Notes: generated by a model from the letters alone, not told the origin. 64,000 bases of DNA from CAYFPX01 sp964501915 (GCA_964501915.1 CAZCVP010000002.1:36642-100641), one strand, 5' to 3'. Positions 50,375 to 59,879 are shown, numbered from the stretch's first letter. Made by a program: numbers and translations.

Positions 50375-51988
50375 ATGATCTGGCTCGCCGTCGCCCTCGC
50401 CTGCTCCAGCCCCGACGAGGTGGTGGGGACCCAGGACCCCGCCGCGACGGGGCCCGTCGACGGCGACACCCTCGTCATCGCCGTGCCCTTCGATCCGGGC
50501 ATCCTCAACCCGCTGGTGGCCCCCTACGCCCTGTCCGGCTGGTACACCCTGGCGACCCAGCCGGGGCTGGTGGAGCGCAAGATCACCGTCGACGGCCTGG
50601 TCTACGAGCCCAAGCTCGCGGAGAGCTTCGCCTGGAGTGAGGACGGTCGCTCCCTGACCTATGTGCTCCAGGAGGGCCTGACCTGGGACGACGGCACGCC
50701 GCTGACCACCGCCGACGTGGTCTTCACCCAGGAGCTGATCGCCGACCCCGCGGTGGCCTCGAACTGGCACGGCGACGCCAAGCAGATCGAGCGCATCGAG
50801 GTCCACGACGAGCGCTCCCTCACCTTCCACTTCGTGCACGCCGGCAACCCGATCATCCTCCAGGGAGCCACGATGCGGGGCATCGTGCCCCAGCACGTCC
50901 TGGAGAGCGCCGATCGGGCCTCGATGCGCGGCCACCCCTACTCCAAGGCGCCCTCGGCCTCCGGACCCTGGAAGGTCGGCGCCTGGTCCCCCGGCGAGAC
51001 CCTGGTGCTGGAGCCCAACACGGCCCAGAGCGTGTTCCCCAGGCCGCACCTGGACCGCATCGTGACCCGGGTGATCCCCGAGTACTCCACGCGGCTGCTG
51101 GAGCTCCAGAACGGCACCAACGACATGGTGGTCGGCGTCGAGACCCACGACGTGCCCCACCTCAAGGCCGACTACCCCCACATCCGGCTGATCCGGTCCG
51201 AGGCCGAGTCCATGCAGTACCTCGGGTACAACATGGCCGACCCGCACTTCGCCGACGCCCGCGTGCGCCGGGCGATGAGCCTGGCCATCGATCGCGACAA
51301 GCTGGTCCAGGACCACTACGCGGAGGCCGGCGAAGTCTATGCCCGACCCTGCGTGGGCACGGTCGGCCCGACCCTGGGGGCCTGGCACGCCGACGAGATC
51401 GAGCCGCTGCCCCACGACGTCGAGCAGGCCAGGAAGCTGCTCGCCGAGGCCGGCTGGGCGGACGCCAACGGCGACGGCGTGCTCGAGCGAGACGGGGAGC
51501 CGTTCCAGGTCGAGGTCATCGTCCAGAACGGGGTGCTGATCCTGAAGAACCTCTCGGTGTCGCTCCAGGCCCAGCTCAAGGCCGTCGGCATCGATCTGCA
51601 GATCCGGCTGCTGGAGCCCAATCGCTTCAGCCAGCTCGCCCGGGACCACCAGTTCGAGGTCATCTTGTGGTCCTTCGGCAACAACCCCAAGGTCGACCCC
51701 TACATCCAGTGGCACACGGACGGTCAGTACAACTGGATGCAGTACAGCGATCCGGAGACCGACCGGCTGCTGCAGGGCGCCCGCGAGGCCTCCTCGATGG
51801 AGGAGGCCCAGCGCCTGGTTCGCGAGGCCCAGGTGCGGGTCTACGACGCCCAGCCGGCCACCTTCCTGTTCTGGGAGGACGAGATCGTCGGCATCCACGA
51901 GCGGTTCCGGGACACGAAGATGAACACCTTCACCGTGTTGGAGGACGCGGAGCGGTGGTGGGTGCCGGCCGCCGAGCAGAAATACTAG
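50375..51988 (+). CDS. Extracellular solute-binding lipoprotein, family 5 (oligopeptide/nickel type)
   Basis: About 537 residues. The ATG at 50375 follows CGGAGGA. Lipobox ALACSS. The family 5 signature region is LAESFAWSEDGRSLTYVLQEGLTWDDGTPLTTADVVFT (about 72-110), followed by DARVRRAMSLAIDRDKLV and ARKLLAEAGWADANGDGVLE, all typical of DppA/OppA-like receptors. Binding proteins of this kind deliver peptides to an ABC importer; no permease or ATPase genes are nearby, so it may work with a distant system. Confidence 0.9.
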   Translation: MIWLAVALACSSPDEVVGTQDPAATGPVDGDTLVIAVPFDPGILNPLVAPYALSGWYTLATQPGLVERKITVDGLVYEPKLAESFAWSEDGRSLTYVLQEGLTWDDGTPLTTADVVFTQELIADPAVASNWHGDAKQIERIEVHDERSLTFHFVHAGNPIILQGATMRGIVPQHVLESADRASMRGHPYSKAPSASGPWKVGAWSPGETLVLEPNTAQSVFPRPHLDRIVTRVIPEYSTRLLELQNGTNDMVVGVETHDVPHLKADYPHIRLIRSEAESMQYLGYNMADPHFADARVRRAMSLAIDRDKLVQDHYAEAGEVYARPCVGTVGPTLGAWHADEIEPLPHDVEQARKLLAEAGWADANGDGVLERDGEPFQVEVIVQNGVLILKNLSVSLQAQLKAVGIDLQIRLLEPNRFSQLARDHQFEVILWSFGNNPKVDPYIQWHTDGQYNWMQYSDPETDRLLQGAREASSMEEAQRLVREAQVRVYDAQPATFLFWEDEIVGIHERFRDTKMNTFTVLEDAERWWVPAAEQKY

Positions 51989-52093
51989 CTGACCCCGGCG
52001 ATGACACCGCGATGTCATCCAGGGCCCCCAGACGCAAGGATCCGCGGCCCCGGGGGTACCGTGTGAGCAGGAGATCATCACCGGTACCTGCCC

Positions 52094-52519
52094 ATGGACG
52101 ACACCACCCGCCACACGCCCGCCTGCCCGCCTCCGTGCAACGGTGTGCGGCGCGGTCTGCGCCTGTTGCTCGTCGAGGACAGCCCGATCATCCAGCGCAT
52201 GGCCGCCACCATCCTCCGTCATGCCGGACACCGCGTCCTGACCGCGAGCGACGGCGCCGAGGCCGTCGAGATCTTCCGCCGGAACGCGGCCCGGATCGAC
52301 CTCGTGGTGCTCGATCTGCTCATCCCCCGGCTCGACGGCCAGGCCGTGCTCGACGAGGTCCGCTCCCGCCGGGACGACCTGCCCGTGCTGCTCACGACGG
52401 GCTGGTCCGACCTCGCGACCCTGCACAGGGTGCGGACCGATCCGCACTGCCGGCTGCTGTCGAAGCCCTACCGGGCCGAGCAGCTCACCTCCGCCGTGGC
52501 GGGCCTCGCCTCCGGCTGA
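52094..52519 (+). CDS. Stand-alone response-regulator receiver protein
   Basis: A 141-residue receiver (CheY-like) domain: acidic pair in LLLVEDSPIIQ, phospho-acceptor Asp in LVVLDLLIPRLDG, switch residue in LLTTGWSD and Lys in LLSKPYRAEQL. It has no output domain. A partner kinase is not adjacent; the hybrid kinase at 33.4 kb is the only one in the window. The 3' end overlaps the convergent gene by 35 bases. Confidence 0.92.
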   Translation: MDDTTRHTPACPPPCNGVRRGLRLLLVEDSPIIQRMAATILRHAGHRVLTASDGAEAVEIFRRNAARIDLVVLDLLIPRLDGQAVLDEVRSRRDDLPVLLTTGWSDLATLHRVRTDPHCRLLSKPYRAEQLTSAVAGLASG

Positions 52520-53450
52520 CCCGGCCGGCCCCCCACAGCGGCAACAGCACCCAGGCGCTGCCGCCTCTCCCACAGCCACAGTCCTGCTCCTCGGCGCAGT
52601 CCCCCGTGCCGGCCTCCAGGTCGGGGCAGGCGAGGGTGCCCACGTCGGTCGGCGCCCCCTCGGCCACCAGCACCAGGCCCCCGTCGGATCCAAAGTCGAC
52701 GCCCTCCGCCCGAGGCAGCGCCGGCGTGCTCCAGCTCTGCGGCGAGTGAACCCAGTGGCCGTGGGGGTCGCAGGGATCCGTCTCCCACTCCAGCAGCCGC
52801 TCGCGGGCCCGCAGCACGAGGCGCTCCCCCTCGGCGTCCCAGGCCCCGCCGGTCACCAGCCGGTCCCCCTCGTCGTCCCCGAGCAGGGCCACGGTCGCCA
52901 CCACCTCGAGGGTGGCGATGCCGGCCCCCGGGTCCTCCGGCAGGCGCCCGATGGCCGACACCCCGGTGCTGTCCTTGGAGACCAGCGAGACCCGCCCGGT
53001 CCCGGGATGGACCAGCAGCGTCTCGGCGTCGCGGGGCCCGTCGGGCCACTGGGCCCGCCACTGGTCGAGCACGTCGACGATGCCCCCCGGCGGGGGCTCG
53101 GCCACGACGTAGACCGAGATCCAGGTCCGGGAGGCGTCGTTGTCGCCGATGTCGCCGAGGAAGAGGCAGTGCCCGCCGTCGGGACAGGGCCCGGCGGCGA
53201 TGTCCTCCCAGTCGACCAGGTCGACTCCGGACACCGGGTGGGTCTCGATCCAGCCCGCCTCCAGGTCGAAGGCATGGAGCTCGGGCTCCCCCCCGTCGTC
53301 GTGGGTGTAGTAGACACCGGGCCGGGAGCGGGAGGACGCCAGCCCCGAGGCCTCCGTCGGCCCGTCCGACCCCAGGTCGAGCGCCACGACCGCGGCGCCG
53401 TACTCGGGGCAGGATCCGGCCCAGGCCACGGCGCCCAGGGCGAGCCACAT
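52485..53450 (-). CDS. Exported propeller-like protein with MYXO-CTERM-like tail
   Basis: A 321-residue protein with a signal ending AWA-G. The body resembles six-bladed propeller or phytase/esterase-like secreted proteins (DWEDIAAGPC, CLFLGDIGDNDASR, DAETLLVHPGTGRVSLVSKD, AEGVDFGSDGGLVLVAE), with the typical 'DxExla...l.igDnGdN' motif. It ends CGCGRGGSAWVLLPLWGAG followed by an Arg cluster, close to the MYXO-CTERM sorting signal of Myxococcota (Cys-Gly-Cys, short hydrophobic stretch, Arg). Its ATG shares a base with the stop of the HD-GYP-like gene (TGATG). Confidence 0.75.
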   Translation of the reverse strand: MWLALGAVAWAGSCPEYGAAVVALDLGSDGPTEASGLASSRSRPGVYYTHDDGGEPELHAFDLEAGWIETHPVSGVDLVDWEDIAAGPCPDGGHCLFLGDIGDNDASRTWISVYVVAEPPPGGIVDVLDQWRAQWPDGPRDAETLLVHPGTGRVSLVSKDSTGVSAIGRLPEDPGAGIATLEVVATVALLGDDEGDRLVTGGAWDAEGERLVLRARERLLEWETDPCDPHGHWVHSPQSWSTPALPRAEGVDFGSDGGLVLVAEGAPTDVGTLACPDLEAGTGDCAEEQDCGCGRGGSAWVLLPLWGAGRVSRRRGPPRRR

Positions 53451-54988
53451 CACCGGGGCGGGTCCTCGGGACGCTCCAGCGCCCGGGCCTCGTCGATGTC
53501 CATGCGCCCGGGGGCGACCTCCAGGCGATCGCCGAAGAGCAGCGGCGGCACGGGCCGGCCGAGCGAGCTCGGGTCGCGGGTGCGGGTGATGGTGCGCAGC
53601 CAGGCCCGCCGCCGCGGGTGCCGCTCTCCCAGGTCCACGGCCACCGGGGTCGGCAGCCAGTCGCCGTCCTCGTCGGTCAGGACCAGCACGCGGGGGCGCT
53701 CCAGCGGCCGCAGCCCCCGCCCGGGCCCGAGCACCAGCCCCCGCTCCCCCGTGTCCAGCTCGACCAGCGAGCCCGGGGGGTAGCGGCCGACGAGTCTCAC
53801 CAGGGTCCGCACGAGCACCGGGTCGAGCTGCCCCCGGGAGCGTCGCAGGACGAGCTTGATCGCCTGGTCCGGAGGCCAGGCCGCCCGCCAGGGGCGATCC
53901 TGGGCCAGGGCGTCGAAGACGTCCGCCACGGCGATGATGCGCGAGAAGAGGTGGCCCGGGCGCCCGCTGCGGTAGGGATAGCCGCCCAGTCCCCCGTGGT
54001 GGACGTGGTGCTCCATGGCGACCAGGGCCCGCTCGAGGCTCGGCGCCGCGAAGCCGTGGTGGTGCAGCACGTGGACCGCGCCCCGCAGGGTGTGGGCCTC
54101 CACCTCGTCGCGCTCGCCCGGCGACAGCTCGTCCTGCCTGGCGAAGAGCTCGGGCTCGACGAGGGCCTCTCCGAGGTTGTGGCTCAGAGCCGCCACCCCC
54201 AGCCGGACCAGGGAGCGCCGGGAGAGGTCGAGCTGTCGGCCCAGGGCCACCGCGTAGATGCAGACCATCAGGTTGTGCGCCTGGGGTGGCAGGCTCGGGT
54301 CCCGCATCGCGGTCAGGCCGAGGATCTCTTCGGGGCTCTCCTCGCAGAGCGCCACCAGCCGCTTCACCAGCGCCCGCTGGCGCCTCCGCAGGAAGAGGTC
54401 GAGCTGGGCCAGGTCCTCGCCGGTGACCGCGAGCAGGCCATCCCGGAACAGGTCCACGGCCTCCTCGCGGGCCAGGCCTCGCCCCATGCGCGCCCGGTCG
54501 GCGGCGGTGGGCATCGGCAGCATGCGCACGCCCTCGAGGGCCTCGACCCGACGCAGGGCGACCTCGCTGTCCTCGCCACGCCGAGGACGCCGCAGGACCT
54601 GGGCGAGTCCGAGCAGCACCTCGTCGGAGATGCCCTCGTCGAGCACCAGCCCCCGGGCCGACAGCTCCTCCAGGCGCTCGGTGAGGTTGACCGCCGCCTC
54701 CCACGTCCGGCGGCTCGCCCGGACCCAGACCCCGTTGACGAAGGCATGGCCATCGGCGAACGCCAGGGCGATCTCCCCGGTCTCCGCCTGGAGCGCCCGG
54801 ACGTCGTGGACGAGGCGCTCCAGGGACTGGCGCACGGCGGCGTTGGTGGCGTCGTGCACGGCGAGCTGCCGCCCCATCGCGTCGAGGTGGAGCAGGAGCT
54901 CCCGGGCGAGCTGGACGACGCGAGCCCGGGCCCGGCGATCTGCGGCCGCGCCTTCGCCGACGACCAGGCCGGTCGGACGGTCGCTCAT
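53450..54988 (-). CDS. Degenerate HD-GYP domain protein
   Basis: A 512-residue protein. The C-terminal half is clearly HD-GYP-like: RLGVAALSHNLGEALVEPELF, HHVHHGGLGGYPYRSGRPGHLFSRIIAVADVFDAL, QLDPVLVRTLV. Active HD-GYP phosphodiesterases of cyclic-di-GMP read HDIGK and HHERxDGxGYP. Here HD-x-x-K is replaced by HN-x-x-E and the second motif is altered, though GYP and ADVFDA remain. So it may be a catalytically weakened regulator. The N-terminal ~200 residues are helical. Both ends overlap neighbours (ATGA, TGATG), so it is coupled to the HEAT-like and propeller genes. Confidence 0.8.
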   Translation of the reverse strand: MSDRPTGLVVGEGAAADRRARARVVQLARELLLHLDAMGRQLAVHDATNAAVRQSLERLVHDVRALQAETGEIALAFADGHAFVNGVWVRASRRTWEAAVNLTERLEELSARGLVLDEGISDEVLLGLAQVLRRPRRGEDSEVALRRVEALEGVRMLPMPTAADRARMGRGLAREEAVDLFRDGLLAVTGEDLAQLDLFLRRRQRALVKRLVALCEESPEEILGLTAMRDPSLPPQAHNLMVCIYAVALGRQLDLSRRSLVRLGVAALSHNLGEALVEPELFARQDELSPGERDEVEAHTLRGAVHVLHHHGFAAPSLERALVAMEHHVHHGGLGGYPYRSGRPGHLFSRIIAVADVFDALAQDRPWRAAWPPDQAIKLVLRRSRGQLDPVLVRTLVRLVGRYPPGSLVELDTGERGLVLGPGRGLRPLERPRVLVLTDEDGDWLPTPVAVDLGERHPRRRAWLRTITRTRDPSSLGRPVPPLLFGDRLEVAPGRMDIDEARALERPEDPPR

Positions 54989-56757
54989 CGTCGTGGCCCC
55001 GCCAGCGCCGCCAGGGCGGCCAGGCAGGCCTTCTTGCGGGCCGGTGCCCAGGCCTTCGACCCCTTCACCAGGACCAGCCGCGCCGGCTCGCTGCCGACCG
55101 CGACCAGCCCCTGGGCCGCCGGCTCGGCGTCGCGGTGGTCGCTGCCCTCCAGGAGCGTGCGCAGGGGCTCGACCGCCCGGCCGCGGCAGGCGCGACCGAA
55201 GGTCACGCAGAGCCGTCGACGCACCGCCGGGTCCCGGGCCGACCAGTCCTTGGAGGCGAGCTGGCGCCGGAACCAGGCCAGCGCCGCCGGCGGGGCCAGC
55301 TCGGCCACGACCCGGGACGCCGCGGCGCGGACCTGCGCCCGCCGGTCCAGGAGCGCTGCGAGCACCGCGGCGGCCTCGGAGTCCGGGAGGTCGTCCCCGT
55401 ACCAGGCGAGCACCCCGACCCGCACCGCGGCCGAGGGATGGGCCAGCAGGGGGGCGCGGTGGCGACGTCCGGCCTCCGAGCCAGCCGCCCGCAGGAGCCG
55501 CAGGGTCGGCACGAGGCGCTCCACCGGGGTGCGGAGTCCGTCCTCGAGCCAGGCCACGAGGCGCGGCTCGGCGACGGTGCCCAGCAGCCGGTACAGGCCC
55601 CAGGTCGACGGGTCGGCGGGATCGACGAGCTCCCGGTCCAGGGCGACCAGCAGCTCCTGGAGGGCCGAGTCGCCCAGGCGCTCCACGAGCCGACCGGTCG
55701 CACGCTGGCTGGGCGGAGAGAAGTCCCGCAGGGCCACCAACATGCCGGTCACGCGGGCGGGGTTTGCGAGCTGCTCCTCGGTGCGCTGCAGGGCCGCGAT
55801 CACGTCCCGGGCGCCGTCGCGGTGCTCGTGGACGAGCTGGGCCAGCTCCTCGACCACGAGCATCAGCGCCTGGGGGGTACCGCGGCGGAAGAGCTCGGCG
55901 ACCACGGCCTCGGCCAGCCCGATCGCCTCCGCGGCGGGGACCTCGTGGTGGTCGGCGGCCGCGAGACGCAGCAGCGTGATCGCCATGCGAGCGAGGAGCT
56001 GCCCGTCCCCTTCCCCCTCCACCTCGTGCCTCATCCCGGCCACCGCCTCGGCATCCCGAGCGTCGACCTGCTGGAGGCGCACCTCCCAGGGCCGACCGGG
56101 TTCGGCGGCGCTGTCCGAGGCGCTCTCGGCGGCGATGTCCTCGGCCTCGGCACGGCCCAGCTCGCGCAGTCCCGAGGCAGCGACCGCCCGTGTCAGGGTG
56201 TCTTCGCCCACCTGTCCGGCGAGCGTGGCGCCGAGCAGGCCATCCAGCGCCCGGCCCGCCCGGCTCCCGTCGAGCACCGCCCGGGCGTCGCCGGAGATCG
56301 CCTCCGCCTCGCGCAGCGCTCCGACGGCCCTGAAGTGGATGCGCTCCAGCCGCTTCTGCCACAGGAGGTCTTCCAGAGTCTCCTCCTCGTGGTCCGGCAG
56401 CTCGAAGTTGATGCGCAGCACGTCGAGCAGCTCGAGGAGCTCGCGCAGCGTCAGCTCCGGCAAGAAGGTCAGGCTGGAGATGCCCTCCCGGTGGAGCTGC
56501 CGCCCCAGCCCCTGGTGCTCGTCGTCCTCTCGCACCAGCAGGTGCTGCTTCCAGGAGAGGCCGTCCACGGTGGCCTCGACGCGCACGTGGCCCACGATCC
56601 GGAGGACCTCCCCCAAGGACCGATGGGCCCGCTCCGCCGACCGGGACGTCTCCGGGTGGAGGTGTCCATAGAGGCGGGCGCTGGCCAGGGCCGCGGAGAG
56701 GGTCTCGACGGCCTCGACGACGTGGTCGAGCCCCTTGGGCTCCTCGCCACCTCTCAT
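54985..56757 (-). CDS. HEAT-repeat-like scaffold protein
   Basis: A 590-residue helical protein. The N-terminal ~200 residues (LYGHLHPETSRSAERAHRSLGEVLRIVGHVRVEATVDGL) resemble those of the next protein. The C-terminal ~250 residues are HEAT-like helical pairs (HPSAAVRVGVLAWYGDDLPDSEAAAVLAALLDRRAQVRAAASRVV). No catalytic motifs. It overlaps both the kinase and the HD-GYP-like gene, suggesting a scaffold in a shared signalling complex; that role is inferred. Confidence 0.75.
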   Translation of the reverse strand: MRGGEEPKGLDHVVEAVETLSAALASARLYGHLHPETSRSAERAHRSLGEVLRIVGHVRVEATVDGLSWKQHLLVREDDEHQGLGRQLHREGISSLTFLPELTLRELLELLDVLRINFELPDHEEETLEDLLWQKRLERIHFRAVGALREAEAISGDARAVLDGSRAGRALDGLLGATLAGQVGEDTLTRAVAASGLRELGRAEAEDIAAESASDSAAEPGRPWEVRLQQVDARDAEAVAGMRHEVEGEGDGQLLARMAITLLRLAAADHHEVPAAEAIGLAEAVVAELFRRGTPQALMLVVEELAQLVHEHRDGARDVIAALQRTEEQLANPARVTGMLVALRDFSPPSQRATGRLVERLGDSALQELLVALDRELVDPADPSTWGLYRLLGTVAEPRLVAWLEDGLRTPVERLVPTLRLLRAAGSEAGRRHRAPLLAHPSAAVRVGVLAWYGDDLPDSEAAAVLAALLDRRAQVRAAASRVVAELAPPAALAWFRRQLASKDWSARDPAVRRRLCVTFGRACRGRAVEPLRTLLEGSDHRDAEPAAQGLVAVGSEPARLVLVKGSKAWAPARKKACLAALAALAGPRR

Positions 56758-57977
56758 CCACCCCCCCGGGAGGCGGCGGCGTCGATGGCCGAGCGCCGAG
56801 ACTCGACCTGTCCCCGCTCGAGCACCCGCTCCACGTAGGGCGCGAAGTGGGCGTCGAGCAGGCGCACGCCGGACTCGTAGACGTAGTCGTTGACGTCCTC
56901 GAGCATCTCCAGGGCCGACGGATAGCGATCGGCCGGGTCGGAGGCGAGCCCCTTGAGCAGGATGCTCTCGATCCCCTCGGGGATCGTGAGGTCCCGCTCC
57001 AGCAGCTCCCCGATGTCGAAGGAGAGGACCTGGTCCCGGATCCGGTGGAAGGAGAGCCGCCGGTCGAACAGGGGACGCACCGTCATCAGCTCGTAGAAGG
57101 CCACGCACATCGCGAAGACGTCGGAGGCGACCGAAGCCAGGCCACCGCGGAACAGCTCGGGGGCGAAGTAGTGGACCTTGCCGGCCAGGCCCGCCTTGCC
57201 CGTGGCCCTCAGCGCCTTGGCCACGCCGAAGTCGGTGAGCTTCACCGCACCCTGGCGGGACAGGAGCAGGTTCTCCGGCGAGACGTCCCGGTGCACGATG
57301 TTCAGGGGCTCGCCGTCCGCGTCCAGCGCCGAGTGGGCGTGGTGGAGGCCCTGGAGCGCCTCCCGCAGGATGTAGAGCACGTGGCTGAGCGGGATCTCCA
57401 CCGCGCGCCGCCGAGCCTCTCGCAGCAGCTCCCGTCCGTCCAGGCCGTCGATGTGCTCCATGACCAGGTAGAGCCGCTGGTCCACCTCGCCGACGTCGAG
57501 GATGCTGACGATGTTGGGGTGGGAGAGCCCGGCGACGATCCGGGCCTCGTTGAGGAAGCGGCGCCGGAAGCGGGCCTGGGCGTCCTGGCCGGGCAGGATG
57601 GTCTTGACCACGCAGGGGACCACGATGCCGGTGCTGCCCACCCGCTCGGCCAGGTAGACCTCCCCCATGCCGCCGTGACCGAGGGGCCTCTTGATGCGGT
57701 AGCCCGGAACCTCCAGGGGCACCGTGAAGGGCTCGCTGGGTCGCCCGCCGCGCGCGGGACCCTGCTCGGTGACCTCGTCGGTCCCGGTGAGGGTCTCCGT
57801 GGCCCCGGGGTGGGTGTGGGGAGTGGCCATCGGCGACGTGTCCGAGCGTGCCGGGGTCGAGCCCTCCCAGGGATTGCCCCCGGCGAAGTCATAGGTCTGC
57901 CCGGGCTCGGTCTCGCGCTCGTCGGTCTCTCCGGGGTCCGGCGTGCTGGTCGAACCGGGTCGCTCGTCCCTGGACAT
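56754..57977 (-). CDS. Hanks-type Ser/Thr protein kinase
   Basis: About 407 residues. A ~90-residue Pro/Thr/Glu-rich N-terminus precedes the kinase domain (about 93-350): GHGGMGEVYLA glycine loop, VVKTI with the ATP Lys, HPNIVSILDVG, catalytic loop HRDVSPENLLL, DFGVAK, and an APE equivalent FAPELFRGG. No membrane segment is seen, so it is cytoplasmic. Of two in-frame ATGs, 57977 has GAGG six bases upstream and is preferred to 57983. It is the first gene of a coupled kinase - HEAT - HD-GYP-like - propeller operon. Confidence 0.93.
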   Translation of the reverse strand: MSRDERPGSTSTPDPGETDERETEPGQTYDFAGGNPWEGSTPARSDTSPMATPHTHPGATETLTGTDEVTEQGPARGGRPSEPFTVPLEVPGYRIKRPLGHGGMGEVYLAERVGSTGIVVPCVVKTILPGQDAQARFRRRFLNEARIVAGLSHPNIVSILDVGEVDQRLYLVMEHIDGLDGRELLREARRRAVEIPLSHVLYILREALQGLHHAHSALDADGEPLNIVHRDVSPENLLLSRQGAVKLTDFGVAKALRATGKAGLAGKVHYFAPELFRGGLASVASDVFAMCVAFYELMTVRPLFDRRLSFHRIRDQVLSFDIGELLERDLTIPEGIESILLKGLASDPADRYPSALEMLEDVNDYVYESGVRLLDAHFAPYVERVLERGQVESRRSAIDAAASRGGG

Positions 57978-58021
57978 CGCCATCCTCGCGTGGCCGAGAA
58001 GATACCGGCAGATGGAGGACG

Positions 58022-58963
58022 CTACAAGCCGGCCTCGGCACACGGACGGAGCACCGCCAGGAACAGCGACGGGCCCTGGGCGGTGGGGTCAGGGGGGAGC
58101 ACCCGCCAGTGGTGCACCTCCAGCCCCGCCTCGCTGGCGAGCCCCTCGAAGGCCTCTCGCGCGAAGCCCAGGTGGACGTGGCCCATGGTCCGGCGGTAGC
58201 TCTCCCGGTCGTGGGCCACCATGTCCAGCACCAGGAGCCGACCGGTCGGCCTGAGCACCCGGCGGGCCTCCGCCAGGACCGTGCCCGGATCGACGACGTG
58301 GTGGAGCACCAGCATGCACAGCGCCGCGTCGAGGTGGGCATCCGGCAGGGGGAGGTCCTCCAGGGGGCCCTGGCGCAGCTCGACGTTGTCGCAGTCGGCC
58401 GTGTGCTGGCGGGCGGCCGACAACATCGACTCTTCCCGGTCGATGCCCACGATCCGCGCCACGGCCGGTGAGAGCGCCGCCAGCGTGTCGCCCGTGCCAC
58501 AGCCAAGGTCGCCGATCACCTGGTCCCCGGGCAGCAGGGCGAGCAGGGTCGGCAGCAGGAAGTCCCCCCCGTAGAGCTCCTGGCGGAGGTGGTCCCAGTC
58601 CCCTCCCAGGCGACCGAAGAACTCCCGCGAGTCCACGGGGCGCTGGGCGAGCACGGCCCGGAGCCGGCGCAGGTCCTCGGCACAGGTGCCGTCGACCTGG
58701 TCCCGCACGGCCTCCCAGAGGGCCTGCCCGCCCTCGGGCAGCTCCAGCCGGGCGGAGAACAGGTTCGCGGTGCCCGCCGAGCGCTTCTCCAGCCAGCCCC
58801 GCTGGAGCAGGATCTTCAGGTGCCGGCTCACGGTGGACTGGGGCGACTGGATCACCCGCGCCAGCTCGCCGACGCCGAGCTCCTCGCGCTCCAGCACGCG
58901 CAGCAGCCGCACGCGGAGCGGCTCGGAGAGGGTGTTCAGGTGGTCGTAGACGGGGGCGGTCAT
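58022..58963 (-). CDS. ArsR-family HTH fused to a SAM-dependent methyltransferase
   Basis: A 313-residue two-domain protein. Residues ~1-95 are a winged helix of the ArsR type (LSEPLRVRLLRVLEREELGVGELARVIQSPQSTVSRHLKILLQRGWL, spanning ~11-57). Residues ~145-310 are a class I methyltransferase with motif I VIGDLGCGTGDTLAAL and motif II GIDREESML, LPLPDAHLDAALCMLVLHHV. This fusion is a known architecture in proteobacteria, often thought to sense methylation or methionine status. Target genes are not apparent. It lies 45 bases from the kinase gene on the same strand. Confidence 0.9.
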   Translation of the reverse strand: MTAPVYDHLNTLSEPLRVRLLRVLEREELGVGELARVIQSPQSTVSRHLKILLQRGWLEKRSAGTANLFSARLELPEGGQALWEAVRDQVDGTCAEDLRRLRAVLAQRPVDSREFFGRLGGDWDHLRQELYGGDFLLPTLLALLPGDQVIGDLGCGTGDTLAALSPAVARIVGIDREESMLSAARQHTADCDNVELRQGPLEDLPLPDAHLDAALCMLVLHHVVDPGTVLAEARRVLRPTGRLLVLDMVAHDRESYRRTMGHVHLGFAREAFEGLASEAGLEVHHWRVLPPDPTAQGPSLFLAVLRPCAEAGL

Positions 58964-59012
58964 CCGTGGAGGTGCCTATCCGCTCGGGACCCGCGAGGGC
59001 GCCGGGGTCAGG

Positions 59013-59879
59013 TCACCCCGCGCGCCGATGACGGGCCCGGCAGAGCTCCTCGTAGCTGGCCTCGCTGAGACCGCTGGCCTCCAGGATGATGCGTCCCCGC
59101 GACCTCCTGGCGAGGCGCACCTGGAGGAAGCAGGCGCGGCCGGTGGGCAGCACCAGCGTCAGGGCGAGCAGCTCTCCGACCGGAGCGTCGAGCGAGTCCG
59201 CGACGACGAGCTGCAGCCAGTCCTGGCCGAGGCGAGCGGACCGGCGCCAGAGAGCCGGGCAGTCGAAGCGAGCGACGAGCTGCCGGCCCCGATCGTCCTC
59301 GACCTGGGCCTGCACCAGCTCCTCGACTCGCAGACCGACCGCGGTCCCCGCCCTCCTCGGAGGTCGGCGCTCCCGGATGACCGCGCCCCGGTTGCTGGGC
59401 TGGACCACCTTGGGCACCCGGGCCGGACGGCGTCGCTGTGGCGTCAGCCGAGGCTTGGCGGGCCTCGCCTGGGGAGGGGGCTCGGGCCTGGCAGGGCGTC
59501 TCGGTGTGGCCACCGGCTCGTTGGGAAGCTGCAACGGGGCCGTGCCCGGGTTCACGCGCCGAAGCAGGCTGTCGAACTCCCGGATCGCCGGAGGAGGAAC
59601 CTCGACCGCACACAGGTGCAGGATCGACGGGCCGGTCCCCTCGCACGGCGTGGCCTCGACGACCAGGACCTTGGCGAAGAGCTTCACCGGACGATCCGGG
59701 CCGCACAGACGCAGTCGGCACTCCACGTCTCTGGGGAGCCGCTTGTGGAGCAGGACGTGCACGCGCCCCGGCTCGATCCAGACCGCCTCTCCCCAGTGCC
59801 GGCTCCCCTCGATCCAGAACTCCGCCGGCAGGGTCTGGCCCATGCGCCGGTGGAGGATCCGCTCGACAGGCCCTGACAC
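59013..59879 (-). CDS. PilZ-like domain protein
   Basis: A 288-residue protein. The GTG at 59879 has GAGGAGG eight bases upstream. Both ends look like small beta-barrels: residues ~8-100 (LHRRMGQTLPAEFWIEGSRHWGEAVWIEPGRVHVLL; CRLRLCGPDRPVKLFAKVLVVE) and ~195-280. They are joined by a basic Pro-rich linker. The N-terminal RR and the strand order suggest PilZ (c-di-GMP-binding) folds, but the 'RxxxR' and 'D/NxSxxG' signatures are incomplete, so the call is tentative. Confidence 0.5.
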   Translation of the reverse strand: MSGPVERILHRRMGQTLPAEFWIEGSRHWGEAVWIEPGRVHVLLHKRLPRDVECRLRLCGPDRPVKLFAKVLVVEATPCEGTGPSILHLCAVEVPPPAIREFDSLLRRVNPGTAPLQLPNEPVATPRRPARPEPPPQARPAKPRLTPQRRRPARVPKVVQPSNRGAVIRERRPPRRAGTAVGLRVEELVQAQVEDDRGRQLVARFDCPALWRRSARLGQDWLQLVVADSLDAPVGELLALTLVLPTGRACFLQVRLARRSRGRIILEASGLSEASYEELCRARHRRAG

